From contig NZ_CP117255.1 in the NCBI RefSeq assembly GCF_003240565.2, forward strand, positions 2,958,501 through 3,022,500: a stretch of DNA of 64,000 nucleotides, read 5' to 3'. The position numbers were made by a program, and so were the translations under genes. Source of the DNA: Rhizobium tumorigenes (GTDB lineage: Bacteria > Pseudomonadota > Alphaproteobacteria > Rhizobiales > Rhizobiaceae). Shown here piece by piece: positions 28,893-37,861 of this stretch (the stretch's first letter is position 1; each line of letters starts with the position of its first letter). The notes under the pieces are model-generated. The model saw only the letters and a program-made list of their open reading frames with translations, had not been told where the DNA came from and did not search any database.

Positions 28893-29591
28893 ATGAGTTT
28901 CCGGGCGACCATCCTGACGCTCTACCCCGAGATGTTTCCCGGCCACCTCGCGACATCTCTTGCAGGCAAGGCGTCGGCGCGCGGCCAGTGGTCGCTCGAC
29001 ACGCTGCAGATCCGCGATTTTGCCACCGATCGCCACCGCACCGTCGACGACACGCCGGCCGGCGGAGGTGCCGGCATGGTGCTGAAGCCCGACGTGCTGG
29101 CTCGCGCCATCGACCACGCCGGCTCTGACGACGGTCGCCCCCGCCTGCTCATGAGCCCGCGCGGAAAGCCCTTGACGCAGCAACGCGTCCGCCAGCTGGC
29201 GGCGGGGCCGGGCGTCGTCATCGTCTGCGGCCGCTTCGAGGGCGTCGACCAGCGTGTGATCGATGCCCGCGACCTCGAGGAAATCTCGGTTGGCGACTAC
29301 ATCCTCTCCGGCGGCGAACCGGCAGCTCTGGTGCTGCTGGATGCCATCATCCGCATCCTCCCCGGCGTCATGGGCAACGACCTCTCCGGTACGCATGAGA
29401 GCTTCGAAAACGGCATGCTGGAACACCCGCATTATACGCGCCCGCAGCAATGGGAAGGCCGCGAAATCCCGGCTGTCCTGACATCGGGCAACCACGGTGC
29501 CATCGCCAGATGGCAGGCCGAGGAAGCCTTGAAGCTGACACGGGCGCGCCGGCCCGACCTGCTCGACGATGCCGACGTGTCCGGCCGCTGA
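28893..29591 (+). CDS. trmD: tRNA (guanine37-N1)-methyltransferase TrmD
   Basis: The 232-residue protein has the SPOUT trefoil-knot sequences: TLYPEMFPG at the start, [36 protein letters not shown] and [19 protein letters not shown]. It methylates G37 in tRNAs reading CNN and some GGN codons, preventing +1 frameshifts. It is cotranscribed with rimM; a 230-base spacer separates it from rplS. Confidence 0.97.
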   Translation: MSFRATILTLYPEMFPGHLATSLAGKASARGQWSLDTLQIRDFATDRHRTVDDTPAGGGAGMVLKPDVLARAIDHAGSDDGRPRLLMSPRGKPLTQQRVRQLAAGPGVVIVCGRFEGVDQRVIDARDLEEISVGDYILSGGEPAALVLLDAIIRILPGVMGNDLSGTHESFENGMLEHPHYTRPQQWEGREIPAVLTSGNHGAIARWQAEEALKLTRARRPDLLDDADVSGR

Positions 29592-29820
29592 TATCGGCCC
29601 CATTGCCGACGGTCCGGATCGAGAAAAATACAGCGCGAGGGATGACAAACCCTGCCTTTTGGTGTAACTGCCCACGCGGACATGGGGTCAACCCCGTCGA
29701 CCAGCAAAGAAATAATAGTGAATTCGCCCCCGTCCGAAAGGACAAGATCCCGCGGCATCGACCTACGGATATCGGCAGGGCGCTCTGGCTGTTTCAGAAG
29801 AACTCGAAAAGGTTAGACCA

Positions 29821-30384
29821 ATGAACATCATTCAGGAACTGGAAGCCGAACAGGCTGCCAAGATCTTAGCCGTACGCAAGCTGCCGGAATTCTCCCCGGG
29901 CGATACGCTCCGCGTCAACGTCAAGGTAACCGAAGGTACGCGCACCCGCGTCCAGGCCTACGAAGGCGTCTGCATCGGCCGTTCTGGCGGCGGCATTCAC
30001 GAGAACTTCACGGTTCGCAAGATTTCCTACGGCGAAGGCGTCGAGCGCGTATTCCCGATGTATTCGCCGATGATCGAAAGCGTCGACGTCGTCCGTCGCG
30101 GTAAGGTCCGTCGCGCCAAGCTGTACTACCTGCGCGATCGTCGCGGCAAGTCGGCTCGTATCGTTGAAGACACCGGTATCCGCGCCCGCAAACTGAACGA
30201 CGCCGAGCGCGCTGCAATGGCCGAAGAGAAGGCCCGCATCGAAGCTGAAAAGATCGCCGCAGCACAGGCACTGGCCGCCGAGAAGGCAGCAGCCGAAGCC
30301 GCTGAAGCAAAGGCTGCCGAAGAAGCAGCTGCAGCCAAGGCCGCAGAAGAAGCAGCTGCTGCTGCAGAGCCTGCTGCAGAATAA
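29821..30384 (+). CDS. rplS: 50S ribosomal protein L19
   Basis: The first 125 residues are canonical L19 ([69 protein letters not shown]). The chain then continues about 60 residues as a lysine-, glutamate- and above all alanine-rich extension predicted to be a long helix, making 187 in total against about 115 in E. coli. The leader of about 230 bases includes a GTCC-GAAA-GGAC tetraloop hairpin near 29733-29744. Confidence 0.97.
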   Translation: MNIIQELEAEQAAKILAVRKLPEFSPGDTLRVNVKVTEGTRTRVQAYEGVCIGRSGGGIHENFTVRKISYGEGVERVFPMYSPMIESVDVVRRGKVRRAKLYYLRDRRGKSARIVEDTGIRARKLNDAERAAMAEEKARIEAEKIAAAQALAAEKAAAEAAEAKAAEEAAAAKAAEEAAAAAEPAAE

Positions 30385-30417
30385 GCCTTCAGGCTTTGAC
30401 GCAAAAATAGTATCCGG

Positions 30418-30451
30418 AAAGGGCGGTCTTTGGGCCGCCTTTTCTGTTTTT
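30418..30451 (+). terminator. Terminator of rplS
   Basis: AAAGGGCGG pairs with CCGCCTTT across a short loop (one bulged G), followed by TTCTGTTTTT. It begins 33 bases after the rplS stop. Confidence 0.8.
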
Positions 30452-30533
30452 ATCGTCCCGGCCATGGCATTGCCCTTGCCAGCGACTTTGCACCTGTGAC
30501 AATTTCGCGATAAGCCATCTGGGGAGATTTTCC

Positions 30534-31331
30534 ATGACGTTCCGCCGCTCGTTCCTGCTGGGTCTGACCGCCCTTGTCTTGTCGCCGCTCGCAGCCCTTG
30601 CCGCCGATCTTCCGGATCTGAAAGGCAAGACGGTCGTCGTCGTCACCGAGAATGCCTATCCTCCGCTGCAGTTTGTCGAGCCGAAATCCGGCAAGGCGAT
30701 CGGCTGGGAATACGATGCGATGAACGAGATCGCCAGGCGTCTGAATTTCAAGGTCGAATACCAGAACACCAGTTGGGATGCGATGATCCAGGCAGTGTCC
30801 GACGGCCAGTACGCCATCGGCATGACCGGCATCACCATCAAGGAAGACCGTAAGCAGAAGGTCGATTTCTCCAACCCGTACATGCGCTCACAGCAATTCA
30901 TGCTGGTGCGTGGCGACGAGAAGCGCTTTAGCGACGCCAAGACGTTCGCCGCCTTCAAGGATGGCCTCGTCGGCGCCCAGCCGGGCACCACGCCCTTCTA
31001 CACATCCGTCTACGAAGTGCTCGACGGCAACGAGCAGAACCCGCGCATCAAGCTATTCGAAACCTTCGGCGCCACCGTCCAGGCGTTGAAGACCGGCGAT
31101 GTCGATACCGTTCTGACGGACGGCACGGCTGGCAAGGGCTATGTCGAGAGTTCCGGCGGCGCCCTGAAGCTGATCGGCGGCCCGCTTGGGGTCGAGGACT
31201 TCGGCTTCATCTTCCCGAAGGGATCCGACCTCGTGGCACCTGTCAACGCCGCCATCGCCGCCCTAAAGGCAGACGGCACCTTCGCGGCGCTCGATAAGAA
31301 ATGGTTCGTCGACTACAAGATGGGCGGCTGA
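30534..31331 (+). CDS. Amino-acid ABC transporter, periplasmic binding protein
   Basis: The 265-residue precursor has a signal peptide (RRSFLLGLTALVLSPLAALA, cleavage at about residue 24) and the family 3 solute-binding fold: VVVTENAYPPLQFV, GWEYDAMNEIARRL, VSDGQYAIGMTGITIKEDRKQKVDFSNPYM and the hinge GAQPGTT. The FSNPYM and GTTPFY elements fit binding proteins for polar or cationic amino acids. Its stop overlaps an ATG of a nine-codon frame; the permease follows at GTG 31357. Confidence 0.92.
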   Translation: MTFRRSFLLGLTALVLSPLAALAADLPDLKGKTVVVVTENAYPPLQFVEPKSGKAIGWEYDAMNEIARRLNFKVEYQNTSWDAMIQAVSDGQYAIGMTGITIKEDRKQKVDFSNPYMRSQQFMLVRGDEKRFSDAKTFAAFKDGLVGAQPGTTPFYTSVYEVLDGNEQNPRIKLFETFGATVQALKTGDVDTVLTDGTAGKGYVESSGGALKLIGGPLGVEDFGFIFPKGSDLVAPVNAAIAALKADGTFAALDKKWFVDYKMGG

Positions 31332-31356
31332 TGCTCGATACAGTGAAGTCCCGCCG

Positions 31357-32178
31357 GTGATTGCAGCCCAGCCCTCGCCGAGCGGCAAGGACAAGGGCGA
31401 CTACCCCTGGTGGCTGGTCGCCCTGATCGTCATCTGCGTGGCGGTCGCCATCGTCATCGCCACCAGCGGCCTCTATACCCAGGTCTTCCTTACCGTCGTT
31501 ACCGGCGCAACGATCACCGTATTCGTGACTCTGGTCTCCTTCGTGCTGGCGACGCTGCTCGGCCTCGGCATCATGCTTCTCGGGCGCGCCGACAACGTCG
31601 TCCTCAGGCAGGTCTCGCGCTTCTACATCGAGGTGATCCGCGGCATCCCGATGCTGGTGCTGCTGTTCTACGTCGCCTTCGTCGGCGCCCCCGCCATCGT
31701 CGCTGCCTATAACATGCTGACCGCGCCGCTGGTGGCTGCCGGATGGACCGAGCCACTGATGGTGCGCGAGCTGTCGCTGATGTGGCGGGCGATCATTGCC
31801 CTGACGATCGGCTATGCCTCGTTCATCGCCGAGATCTTTCGCGCCGGCATCGAAGCGGTTGACCACGGCCAGATCGAGGCATCGAAGGCGCTAGGCCTCT
31901 CCCGCGTCCAGCGCTTCCGGCTCGTGGTCTTTCCGCAGGCGATCCGCGTCATCCTGCCGCCGCTTTCGAACGACTTTGTCTCGATGGTCAAGGACTCGTC
32001 GCTGGTATCGGTGCTCGGCGTTGCCGACATCACCCAGATGGGCAAGGTCTACGCCTCCGGCTCCTTCCGGTTCTTTGAAACCTATTCGATTGTCACCTAT
32101 ATCTACCTTATACTGACGGTTGGGCTGTCGCTGCTACTGCGGCAATTCGAGAAGCGGATGCGCCAGGCCAGCCGCTAG
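31357..32178 (+). CDS. Amino-acid ABC transporter permease (HisM/GlnP type)
   Basis: The start is the GTG at 31357; the upstream ATG at 31331 opens a frame of only nine codons. The 273-residue protein has five to six membrane helices and the HEAAP-type inner-membrane component signature IYIEVIRGIPMLVLLFY and EASKALGLSRVQRFRLVVFPQAIRVILPPLSNDF (the EAA loop that docks the ATPase). There is no ATPase gene in the unit and no second permease, so the energising subunit must be encoded elsewhere. Confidence 0.92.
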   Translation: MIAAQPSPSGKDKGDYPWWLVALIVICVAVAIVIATSGLYTQVFLTVVTGATITVFVTLVSFVLATLLGLGIMLLGRADNVVLRQVSRFYIEVIRGIPMLVLLFYVAFVGAPAIVAAYNMLTAPLVAAGWTEPLMVRELSLMWRAIIALTIGYASFIAEIFRAGIEAVDHGQIEASKALGLSRVQRFRLVVFPQAIRVILPPLSNDFVSMVKDSSLVSVLGVADITQMGKVYASGSFRFFETYSIVTYIYLILTVGLSLLLRQFEKRMRQASR

Positions 32179-32423
32179 AACCCAATGATTCGAATTGCCG
32201 TGCGCCGGAAAAATTGGTAAAGCCGGCCCCATGGAATCGAAGTTTAGATGCATCGGCGGAGAAACTGTCGTGCTGCAGGACCACAAGCGTCTGCCGGCCC
32301 GTTTCTTTGCGATGATTTCAGGTGCGCTCAGCAGCCGGGTCCGCTGACCGCGTATAGGCGACCGGCAATCCTTTGCCACCCCTCCATTTTTCGCGATACC
32401 AACTCCAATATGGATCTGCAGCC

Positions 32424-33833
32424 ATGACCGCACCCCGCACCCTCTACGACAAGATCTGGGACGACCACGTCGTCGATACGCAAGAGGATGGCACCTGTCT
32501 TCTCTACATCGACCGTCACCTCGTTCATGAAGTGACCTCGCCGCAGGCTTTTGAAGGCCTGCGCATGACGGGCCGAAGCGTTCGCGCGCCGCAGAAGACG
32601 CTCGCTGTCGTCGACCACAACGTGCCGACCTCGCCGGATCGCCATCTCGGCATCAAGAATGAGGAAAGCCGCATCCAGGTCGAGGCGCTGGCCACCAATG
32701 CCGCCGAATTCGGCGTCGAGTACTATTCCGCCAGCGACATCCGCCAGGGCATCGTCCACATCGTCGGCCCCGAGCAGGGCTTCACCCTGCCGGGCATGAC
32801 CATCGTCTGCGGCGACAGCCACACCTCGACGCACGGTGCCTTCGGCGCGCTGGCGCACGGCATCGGCACGTCCGAGGTCGAGCACGTGCTGGCCACGCAA
32901 ACGCTGATCCAGCAGAAGGCGAAGAACATGCTGGTACGCGTCGACGGGAAGCTGCCCGACCACGTCACCGCCAAGGACATCATCCTTGCGATCATCGGCG
33001 AGATCGGCACTGCCGGCGGCACCGGCCACGTCATCGAATTTGCCGGCGAAGCCATCCGCGCCCTGTCGATGGAAGGCCGCATGACAGTCTGCAACATGAC
33101 CATCGAGGGCGGCGCCCGCGCCGGCCTGATCGCCCCCGACGAAAAGACCTTCGAATACATCAAGGGCAAGCCACGCGCACCATCCGGCGAGAACCTGGAA
33201 AAGGCCATCGCCTACTGGAAGACCCTGCAGACCGACGAAGGCGCCCACTACGACAAGGTCGTCGTGCTCGATGCCGCCAACCTGCCGCCGATCGTCTCCT
33301 GGGGCTCTTCGCCGGAAGACGTCGTCTCCGTGCAGGGTGTCGTGCCGGATCCGGCCAAGATCGAGGACGAGAACAAGCGCACCTCCAAGCAGCGCGCACT
33401 CGACTACATGGGCCTGACCGCCGGCACGAAGATGACCGACATCAGCATCGACCGCGTCTTCATCGGCTCCTGCACCAACGGCCGTATCGAGGACTTGCGC
33501 GCCGTCGCCAAGGTTGTCGAAGGCCGCACGGTTGCGTCGACAGTGGACGCGATGATCGTGCCGGGCTCGGGCCTCGTCAAGGAACAGGCGGAAGCCGAAG
33601 GCCTCGACAAGATCTTCAAGGCTGCCGGCTTCGACTGGCGCGAACCCGGCTGTTCGATGTGCCTGGCGATGAACGACGACCGGCTGAAGCCGGGCGAGCG
33701 CTGCGCCTCGACCTCGAACCGCAATTTCGAAGGCCGCCAGGGCCACAAGGGTCGCACCCATCTCGTCTCCCCCGCCATGGCCGCCGCCGCCGCCATCGCC
33801 GGCCACTTCGTCGACATCCGCGAGTGGAAATAA
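32424..33833 (+). CDS. leuC: 3-isopropylmalate dehydratase, large subunit
   Basis: The start is ATG 32424, giving 469 residues, the family norm. Fe-S ligands are seen in [12 protein letters not shown] (near residue 350) and CSMCLAMN (near 409-412), with [26 protein letters not shown] earlier. LeuCD isomerises 2- to 3-isopropylmalate in leucine synthesis. leuD is not adjacent; in many rhizobia it lies elsewhere on the chromosome. No terminator is obvious in the repeat-rich region that follows. Confidence 0.97.
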   Translation: MTAPRTLYDKIWDDHVVDTQEDGTCLLYIDRHLVHEVTSPQAFEGLRMTGRSVRAPQKTLAVVDHNVPTSPDRHLGIKNEESRIQVEALATNAAEFGVEYYSASDIRQGIVHIVGPEQGFTLPGMTIVCGDSHTSTHGAFGALAHGIGTSEVEHVLATQTLIQQKAKNMLVRVDGKLPDHVTAKDIILAIIGEIGTAGGTGHVIEFAGEAIRALSMEGRMTVCNMTIEGGARAGLIAPDEKTFEYIKGKPRAPSGENLEKAIAYWKTLQTDEGAHYDKVVVLDAANLPPIVSWGSSPEDVVSVQGVVPDPAKIEDENKRTSKQRALDYMGLTAGTKMTDISIDRVFIGSCTNGRIEDLRAVAKVVEGRTVASTVDAMIVPGSGLVKEQAEAEGLDKIFKAAGFDWREPGCSMCLAMNDDRLKPGERCASTSNRNFEGRQGHKGRTHLVSPAMAAAAAIAGHFVDIREWK

Positions 33834-34145
33834 GCATAAGCGTCTGAGTAAACCGGAGGCCCACAAGCCCGGCCTCCGGTTCCAAGCCCGGCGCTGACTT
33901 TGTAAGTTCGTCGTCGACGGGATTGCCCATTCCCCTGAAAACGAAACGCGGTCGCAGAAGCCAAATTTTTCGCCACGACAGTACCCACGATTCCCCTCAC
34001 TCCTGTGCTCGTCATAGAAATGAGGAAAGGAAGTTGGGACCTCCCTGAGCAAGGCCTTGAAAACTCAAGTCTTTCGAGGTGTCCAACTCCGTGAAAAAGG
34101 ATCAATTGCTACCACGTATTCTAAGGTCCCACATCGCCTGGGATG

Positions 34146-34299
34146 CCCCCGCTTCCCTCATTCCTGTGCTCGTCACAGGAATCCAGTCACGGCGCGTCTG
34201 CGCCGTGGGAGGACTCTCTGTTGGTGGCGAAAGTATCTATCGCCCAAAGACTTGGGCGGCTGGATTCCTGTGACGGGCACAGGAATGAGGGAGGTCGGG
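34146..34299. repeat. Large inverted repeat, family 2, copy 2
   Basis: CTCATTCCTGTGCTCGTCAC then AGGAATCCAG faces CTGGATTCCTGTGACGGGCA then CAGGAATGAG; inner arms include GGCGCGTCTGCGCC. It is the same element as at 19461-19606. A truncated arm (CTCACTCCTGTGCTCGTCAT) lies upstream near 33996. Confidence 0.85.
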
Positions 34300-34330
34300 G
34301 GTGGCTCTTTCCGGTTTTGTGATCTTTCTG

Positions 34331-34395
34331 ACCTCACACGCACACACACTCTCTCTATCTCTCGCACTCTCTCCTCTCGCTTTACTCCCTCGCCC
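34331..34395. repeat. CA/CT-rich low-complexity tract
   Basis: One strand is almost only pyrimidines or CA/CT dinucleotides over about 60 bases (CACACGCACACACACTCTCT, CTATCTCTCGCACTCTCTCC). Such microsatellite-like stretches are rare in high-G+C bacterial genomes. Confidence 0.7.
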
Positions 34396-34489
34396 CTGCT
34401 CGCAGCACCCGATGGGGATAAACCGTTGGGATTTCCGTTTGGAAACAATGCCGGCGTCATAATTTCATCCCCATGCTTTCGACCCGATC

Positions 34490-34740
34490 TATAATCATCC
34501 CGTTCCACCATCGGATACACCGGTCTGCGTTGCCGGCGAGGTGGGACCGGGTCTTGGAGGGGTTGCCGTCTACGCAGGCGACTTCTTCGAGGGTCCGCAG
34601 AAAGTGGATCCCTTCGGGCCCCCCTGGGCTCGGCGTGCCTGTGTGGCATAACTCCGGCAGCTTTTCCCCGAAACGGGACCTGGGTCGGAAACAGAGGATC
34701 CGGAGTTGCGGATAAAAACTGTCGAACGGGGCACATCTGG
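34490..34740. other. G+C-rich foldable segment of unknown nature
   Basis: AACTCCGG (34650-34657) pairs with CCGGAGTT (34700-34707), and inside it CCCG/CGGG form a small stem around AAA. On the reverse strand, TGCGTAGACGGC and AACGCAGACCGG recur as related motifs. No frame gives a convincing protein. It could be a structured RNA or an old element; I could not match it to tmRNA, RNase P RNA or SRP RNA. Confidence 0.35.
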
Positions 34741-34934
34741 TGTCACTTAACTAAAAAATCATCAGGCACTCGGTGTGCCCCGGCCATCAGAATTGCCATG
34801 ACACGGACCGAATAGGTCGCGTGAACGGGAGGGTGTGTGGGCTGTTGATGTGACGACCGCTTGGGGCGGTACAAAGACCTCGGAATCGTCTTTCACAACC
34901 GCAAGTCGGGCGCTAAGGTAGCCCCACGCAACGA

Positions 34935-36230
34935 ATGGACCGAATGATGCTCAACGACCCGCGCTCCCATGGCCTATGGGAAAAGACCGCCCCGTCGCCG
35001 CCTGTGACGCAGCCGCTTGCCGGCGCGGTATCGGCCGATGTGGTGATCGTCGGCGGCGGTTATACGGGCCTGTCGTCGGCCCTGCATCTTGCCGAGGCCG
35101 GCACGCGGGTGGTGCTTCTCGAAGGCAACGAGATCGGCTTTGGCGGCGCCGGGCGCAATGTCGGGCTGATCAATGCCGGCATGTGGGTGATGCCCGACGA
35201 CGTGCCGGGCGTGCTTGGCCCGCTCTACGGCGAGCGCCTGCTCGATACGCTCGGCAACGGCCCCGAACTGGTGAAAGCGCTGATCGACAAGCATGGCATT
35301 GCCTGCGAATTGGAGCGCAACGGGACGCTGCACTGTGCCGTCGGCGCCGATGGGCTGAAGGAGATCGAGGCCCGCGCCCGCCAGTGGGCCAGCCGCGGCG
35401 CCCCCGTCACCGTGCTCGATGCCGACGAGACCCGCCGCCGCATCGGCAGCGACGGCTATGCCGGTGCGCTGCTCGATATGAGGGCCGGGACGCTGCAGCC
35501 GCTTGCCTATGCGCGCGGGCTTGCCGCGGCAGCCATCCGTGCCGGCGCAACACTCCACACCGGCAGCCGCGTTACGGAGACCAGCCGCGAGGGCAGTCGC
35601 TGGGTGGTAAAGACAGCCGCCGGCCGCGTCACCGCCGACTGGATCGTCGTCTCCACCGATGCCTACAGCACCGGGCCGTTCGAACAGGTGCGCGGCGAGC
35701 AGGTGCTGCTGCCCTATTTCAATTTTGCCACTGTGCCGCTGGGAGACAATCTGCGCAAATCCATCCTGCCCGGCCGCGAAGGTGCCTGGGATACCAAGGA
35801 GGTGCTGTCGTCCTTCCGCATGGATCAGGCGGGGCGCCTGGTGTTCGGCAGCGTCGGCGCACTGCGCAACACCGGTGCCGCGATCCACAAGGGCTGGGCC
35901 CGGCGGTCCCTGAAGCGGCTGTTCCCGCAGCTTGGCGATATCGAATTCGAATGCGAGTGGTACGGCAAGATCGGCATGACCGACAATGCCCTGCCGAGGT
36001 TTCACAGGTTCGCCGAAAACGTCGTCGGCTTCAGCGGCTATAACGGGCGCGGCATCGCGCCGGGTACGACCTTCGGAAAGACCCTTGCAGCCCATATCCT
36101 CGGACAGATCGGCGAAGACGAGTTGCCGCTGCCACCGAGCGAGGTTGGCGCCCCCCGCTTCCGTGCCGTCAAGGAAATGTGGTACGAGGCCGGCGCCCAG
36201 ATTGCCCATCTTGCCGAGTCCCGCTTCTAG
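34935..36230 (+). CDS. FAD-dependent oxidoreductase, probable L-pipecolate oxidase
   Basis: The 431-residue protein has the DAO fold: dinucleotide-binding VVIVGGGYTGLSSALHLAE (about 36-54), LLEGNEIGFGGAGRNVGLIN, and the C-terminal GFSGYNGRGIAPGTTFGK. This class includes gamma-glutamylputrescine oxidase and AmaA, the L-pipecolate oxidase of Pseudomonas. The aldehyde dehydrogenase that follows after 45 bases is an ALDH7/AmaB type, which favours the AmaA reading: pipecolate to piperideine-6-carboxylate in D-lysine catabolism. ATGs at 34944 and 34947 are alternative starts. Confidence 0.75.
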   Translation: MDRMMLNDPRSHGLWEKTAPSPPVTQPLAGAVSADVVIVGGGYTGLSSALHLAEAGTRVVLLEGNEIGFGGAGRNVGLINAGMWVMPDDVPGVLGPLYGERLLDTLGNGPELVKALIDKHGIACELERNGTLHCAVGADGLKEIEARARQWASRGAPVTVLDADETRRRIGSDGYAGALLDMRAGTLQPLAYARGLAAAAIRAGATLHTGSRVTETSREGSRWVVKTAAGRVTADWIVVSTDAYSTGPFEQVRGEQVLLPYFNFATVPLGDNLRKSILPGREGAWDTKEVLSSFRMDQAGRLVFGSVGALRNTGAAIHKGWARRSLKRLFPQLGDIEFECEWYGKIGMTDNALPRFHRFAENVVGFSGYNGRGIAPGTTFGKTLAAHILGQIGEDELPLPPSEVGAPRFRAVKEMWYEAGAQIAHLAESRF

Positions 36231-36275
36231 CCGGCGGCCAGGCCACCATCAGACCAACTCAAGGGACAGCCTCAT

Positions 36276-37808
36276 ATGACCGCTCTCGATCTCGCCCAGG
36301 AAACCAAAAAGATCCTCACTGACCTCGGTGTCGCCACGGATCGCTTTACCGGCGGCACCCTGTCGGTAACATCGCCGATCACAGGCGGCGAAATCGGCCG
36401 CCTGCCGGAGCACTCCGTTGCCGAGGCCCGGGCGGCAATCGACGGGGCGCATGAAGCCTTCCTCACCTGGCGCAAGGTTCCGGCGCCGAAGCGCGGCGAA
36501 CTGATCCGTCTGCTCGGCGAAGAACTGCGCGCCGGCAAGGCCGCGCTCGGCCGGCTTGTCTCCATCGAGGTCGGCAAGATCACCTCGGAAGGTCTCGGCG
36601 AAGTGCAGGAGATGATCGACATCTGCGATTTCGCGGTCGGCCTGTCCCGCCAGCTCTACGGCCTGACGATTGCCACCGAGCGCGCCGAGCACCGGATGAT
36701 GGAAAGCTGGCACCCGCTCGGCGTCACCGGCATCATCTCGGCCTTCAATTTCCCCGTTGCCGTCTGGTCGTGGAATGCGGCGCTGGCGATGGTCTGCGGC
36801 AATTCGACTGTGTGGAAGCCATCGGAAAAGACGCCGCTGACGGCGCTCGCCACCCAGGCGCTGTTCGAAAAGGCGCTGAAGCGCTACATCGCCGAGGGGG
36901 GTTCTGCGCCGGCTAATCTTTCGACGCTGCTGATCGGCGGCCGCGATATCGGCGAAGCGCTGGTCGATCATGTCAAGGTGCCGCTGGTCTCTGCCACCGG
37001 CTCCACCGCAATGGGCCGCACTGTCGGCCCGAAGCTTGCCGCCCGCTTTGCCCGCGGCATTCTCGAACTCGGCGGCAACAACGCCGCCATCGTCTGCCCG
37101 ACGGCCGATCTCGACCTGACGCTGCGCGGTGTCGCCTTTTCGGCTATGGGCACGGCCGGCCAGCGCTGCACCTCGCTGCGTCGCCTGTTCGTCCACGAGA
37201 GCGTCTACGACCAGCTGGTACCGCGACTTCAGAAGGCATACGGCTCGGTCAGCGTCGGTAATCCGATGGAAGACGGCGTGCTGGTCGGACCGCTGATCGA
37301 CAGGCAGGCATTCGACAAGATGCAGTCGGCGCTGACAGCAGCCAAGGCAGAGGGCGCGACCGTCACCGGCGGCGAGCGCGTTAAGGCCAATGGCGCGGAC
37401 GCGTTCTATGTCCGGCCGGCGCTGGTCGAAATCCCCGGCCAGACCGGCCCGGTCGTCGAGGAAACCTTCGCGCCGATCCTCTATGTCATCAGGTACAGCG
37501 ATTTCGATGCGGTACTCGACCTGCACAATGCCGTGCCTCAGGGCCTGTCGTCGTCGATCTTCACCAACGACATGAGGGAAGCGGAAACCTTCCTCTCGTC
37601 GCGCGGTTCGGATTGCGGCATTGCCAACGTCAATATCGGCCCGTCCGGTGCCGAGATCGGCGGTGCTTTCGGCGGCGAGAAGGAGACCGGCGGCGGTCGC
37701 GAATCCGGCTCAGATGCCTGGCGCGCCTATATGCGTCGCGCCACCAACACCATCAATTACGGCCGCACGCTGCCGCTCGCCCAGGGCGTCAAGTTCGACG
37801 TCGAATAG
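36276..37808 (+). CDS. amaB: ALDH7-type dehydrogenase, probable L-piperidine-6-carboxylate dehydrogenase
   Basis: The 510-residue protein is an aldehyde dehydrogenase of the ALDH7 (alpha-aminoadipic semialdehyde dehydrogenase) class. It has [28 protein letters not shown] (catalytic glutamate about 264), [12 protein letters not shown] (catalytic cysteine about 298) and the C-terminal [40 protein letters not shown]-like block that binds the aminoadipate carboxylate. It oxidises piperideine-6-carboxylate to 2-aminoadipate. With the upstream oxidase it forms a two-gene lysine/pipecolate catabolic unit. Confidence 0.88.
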   Translation: [510 protein letters not shown]

Positions 37809-37861
37809 GATGCTACATTGGGATGCGCGGTGACAGGGCCGCCGCGCACCCTTTTAGAAAA

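Larger units (their letters stand above)
33834..34934. other. 1.1-kb gene-free region of repeats and structured DNA
   Basis: Between leuC and the FAD oxidase there is no credible gene. In order it holds: a half copy of repeat family 2 (about 33991-34030), a full copy (34146-34299), a CA/CT-rich tract (34331-34395), a G+C-rich foldable stretch (34490-34740), and a perfect inverted repeat CGGGGCACA/TGTGCCCCG (34727-34735 and 34774-34782). Short frames here lack family-like sequence and binding sites. Confidence 0.6.

Noticed and set aside
31331..31360. A frameshift at the permease start
   Set aside because: The ATG at 31331 opens only nine codons, but the GTG at 31357 gives a complete, normal-length permease, so no frameshift is needed.
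34173..34736. A 187-codon reverse frame in the leuC downstream spacer
   Set aside because: It translates the inverted repeat and the CT-rich tract (Arg/Ser/Pro-rich), has no binding site and no recognisable domain.
34490..34740. tmRNA, RNase P RNA or SRP RNA gene
   Set aside because: None of the diagnostic sequences (the tmRNA tag and acceptor arm, the GAGGAAAGTCC region, or the SRP GGTCAGG-GGAA loop) could be found.
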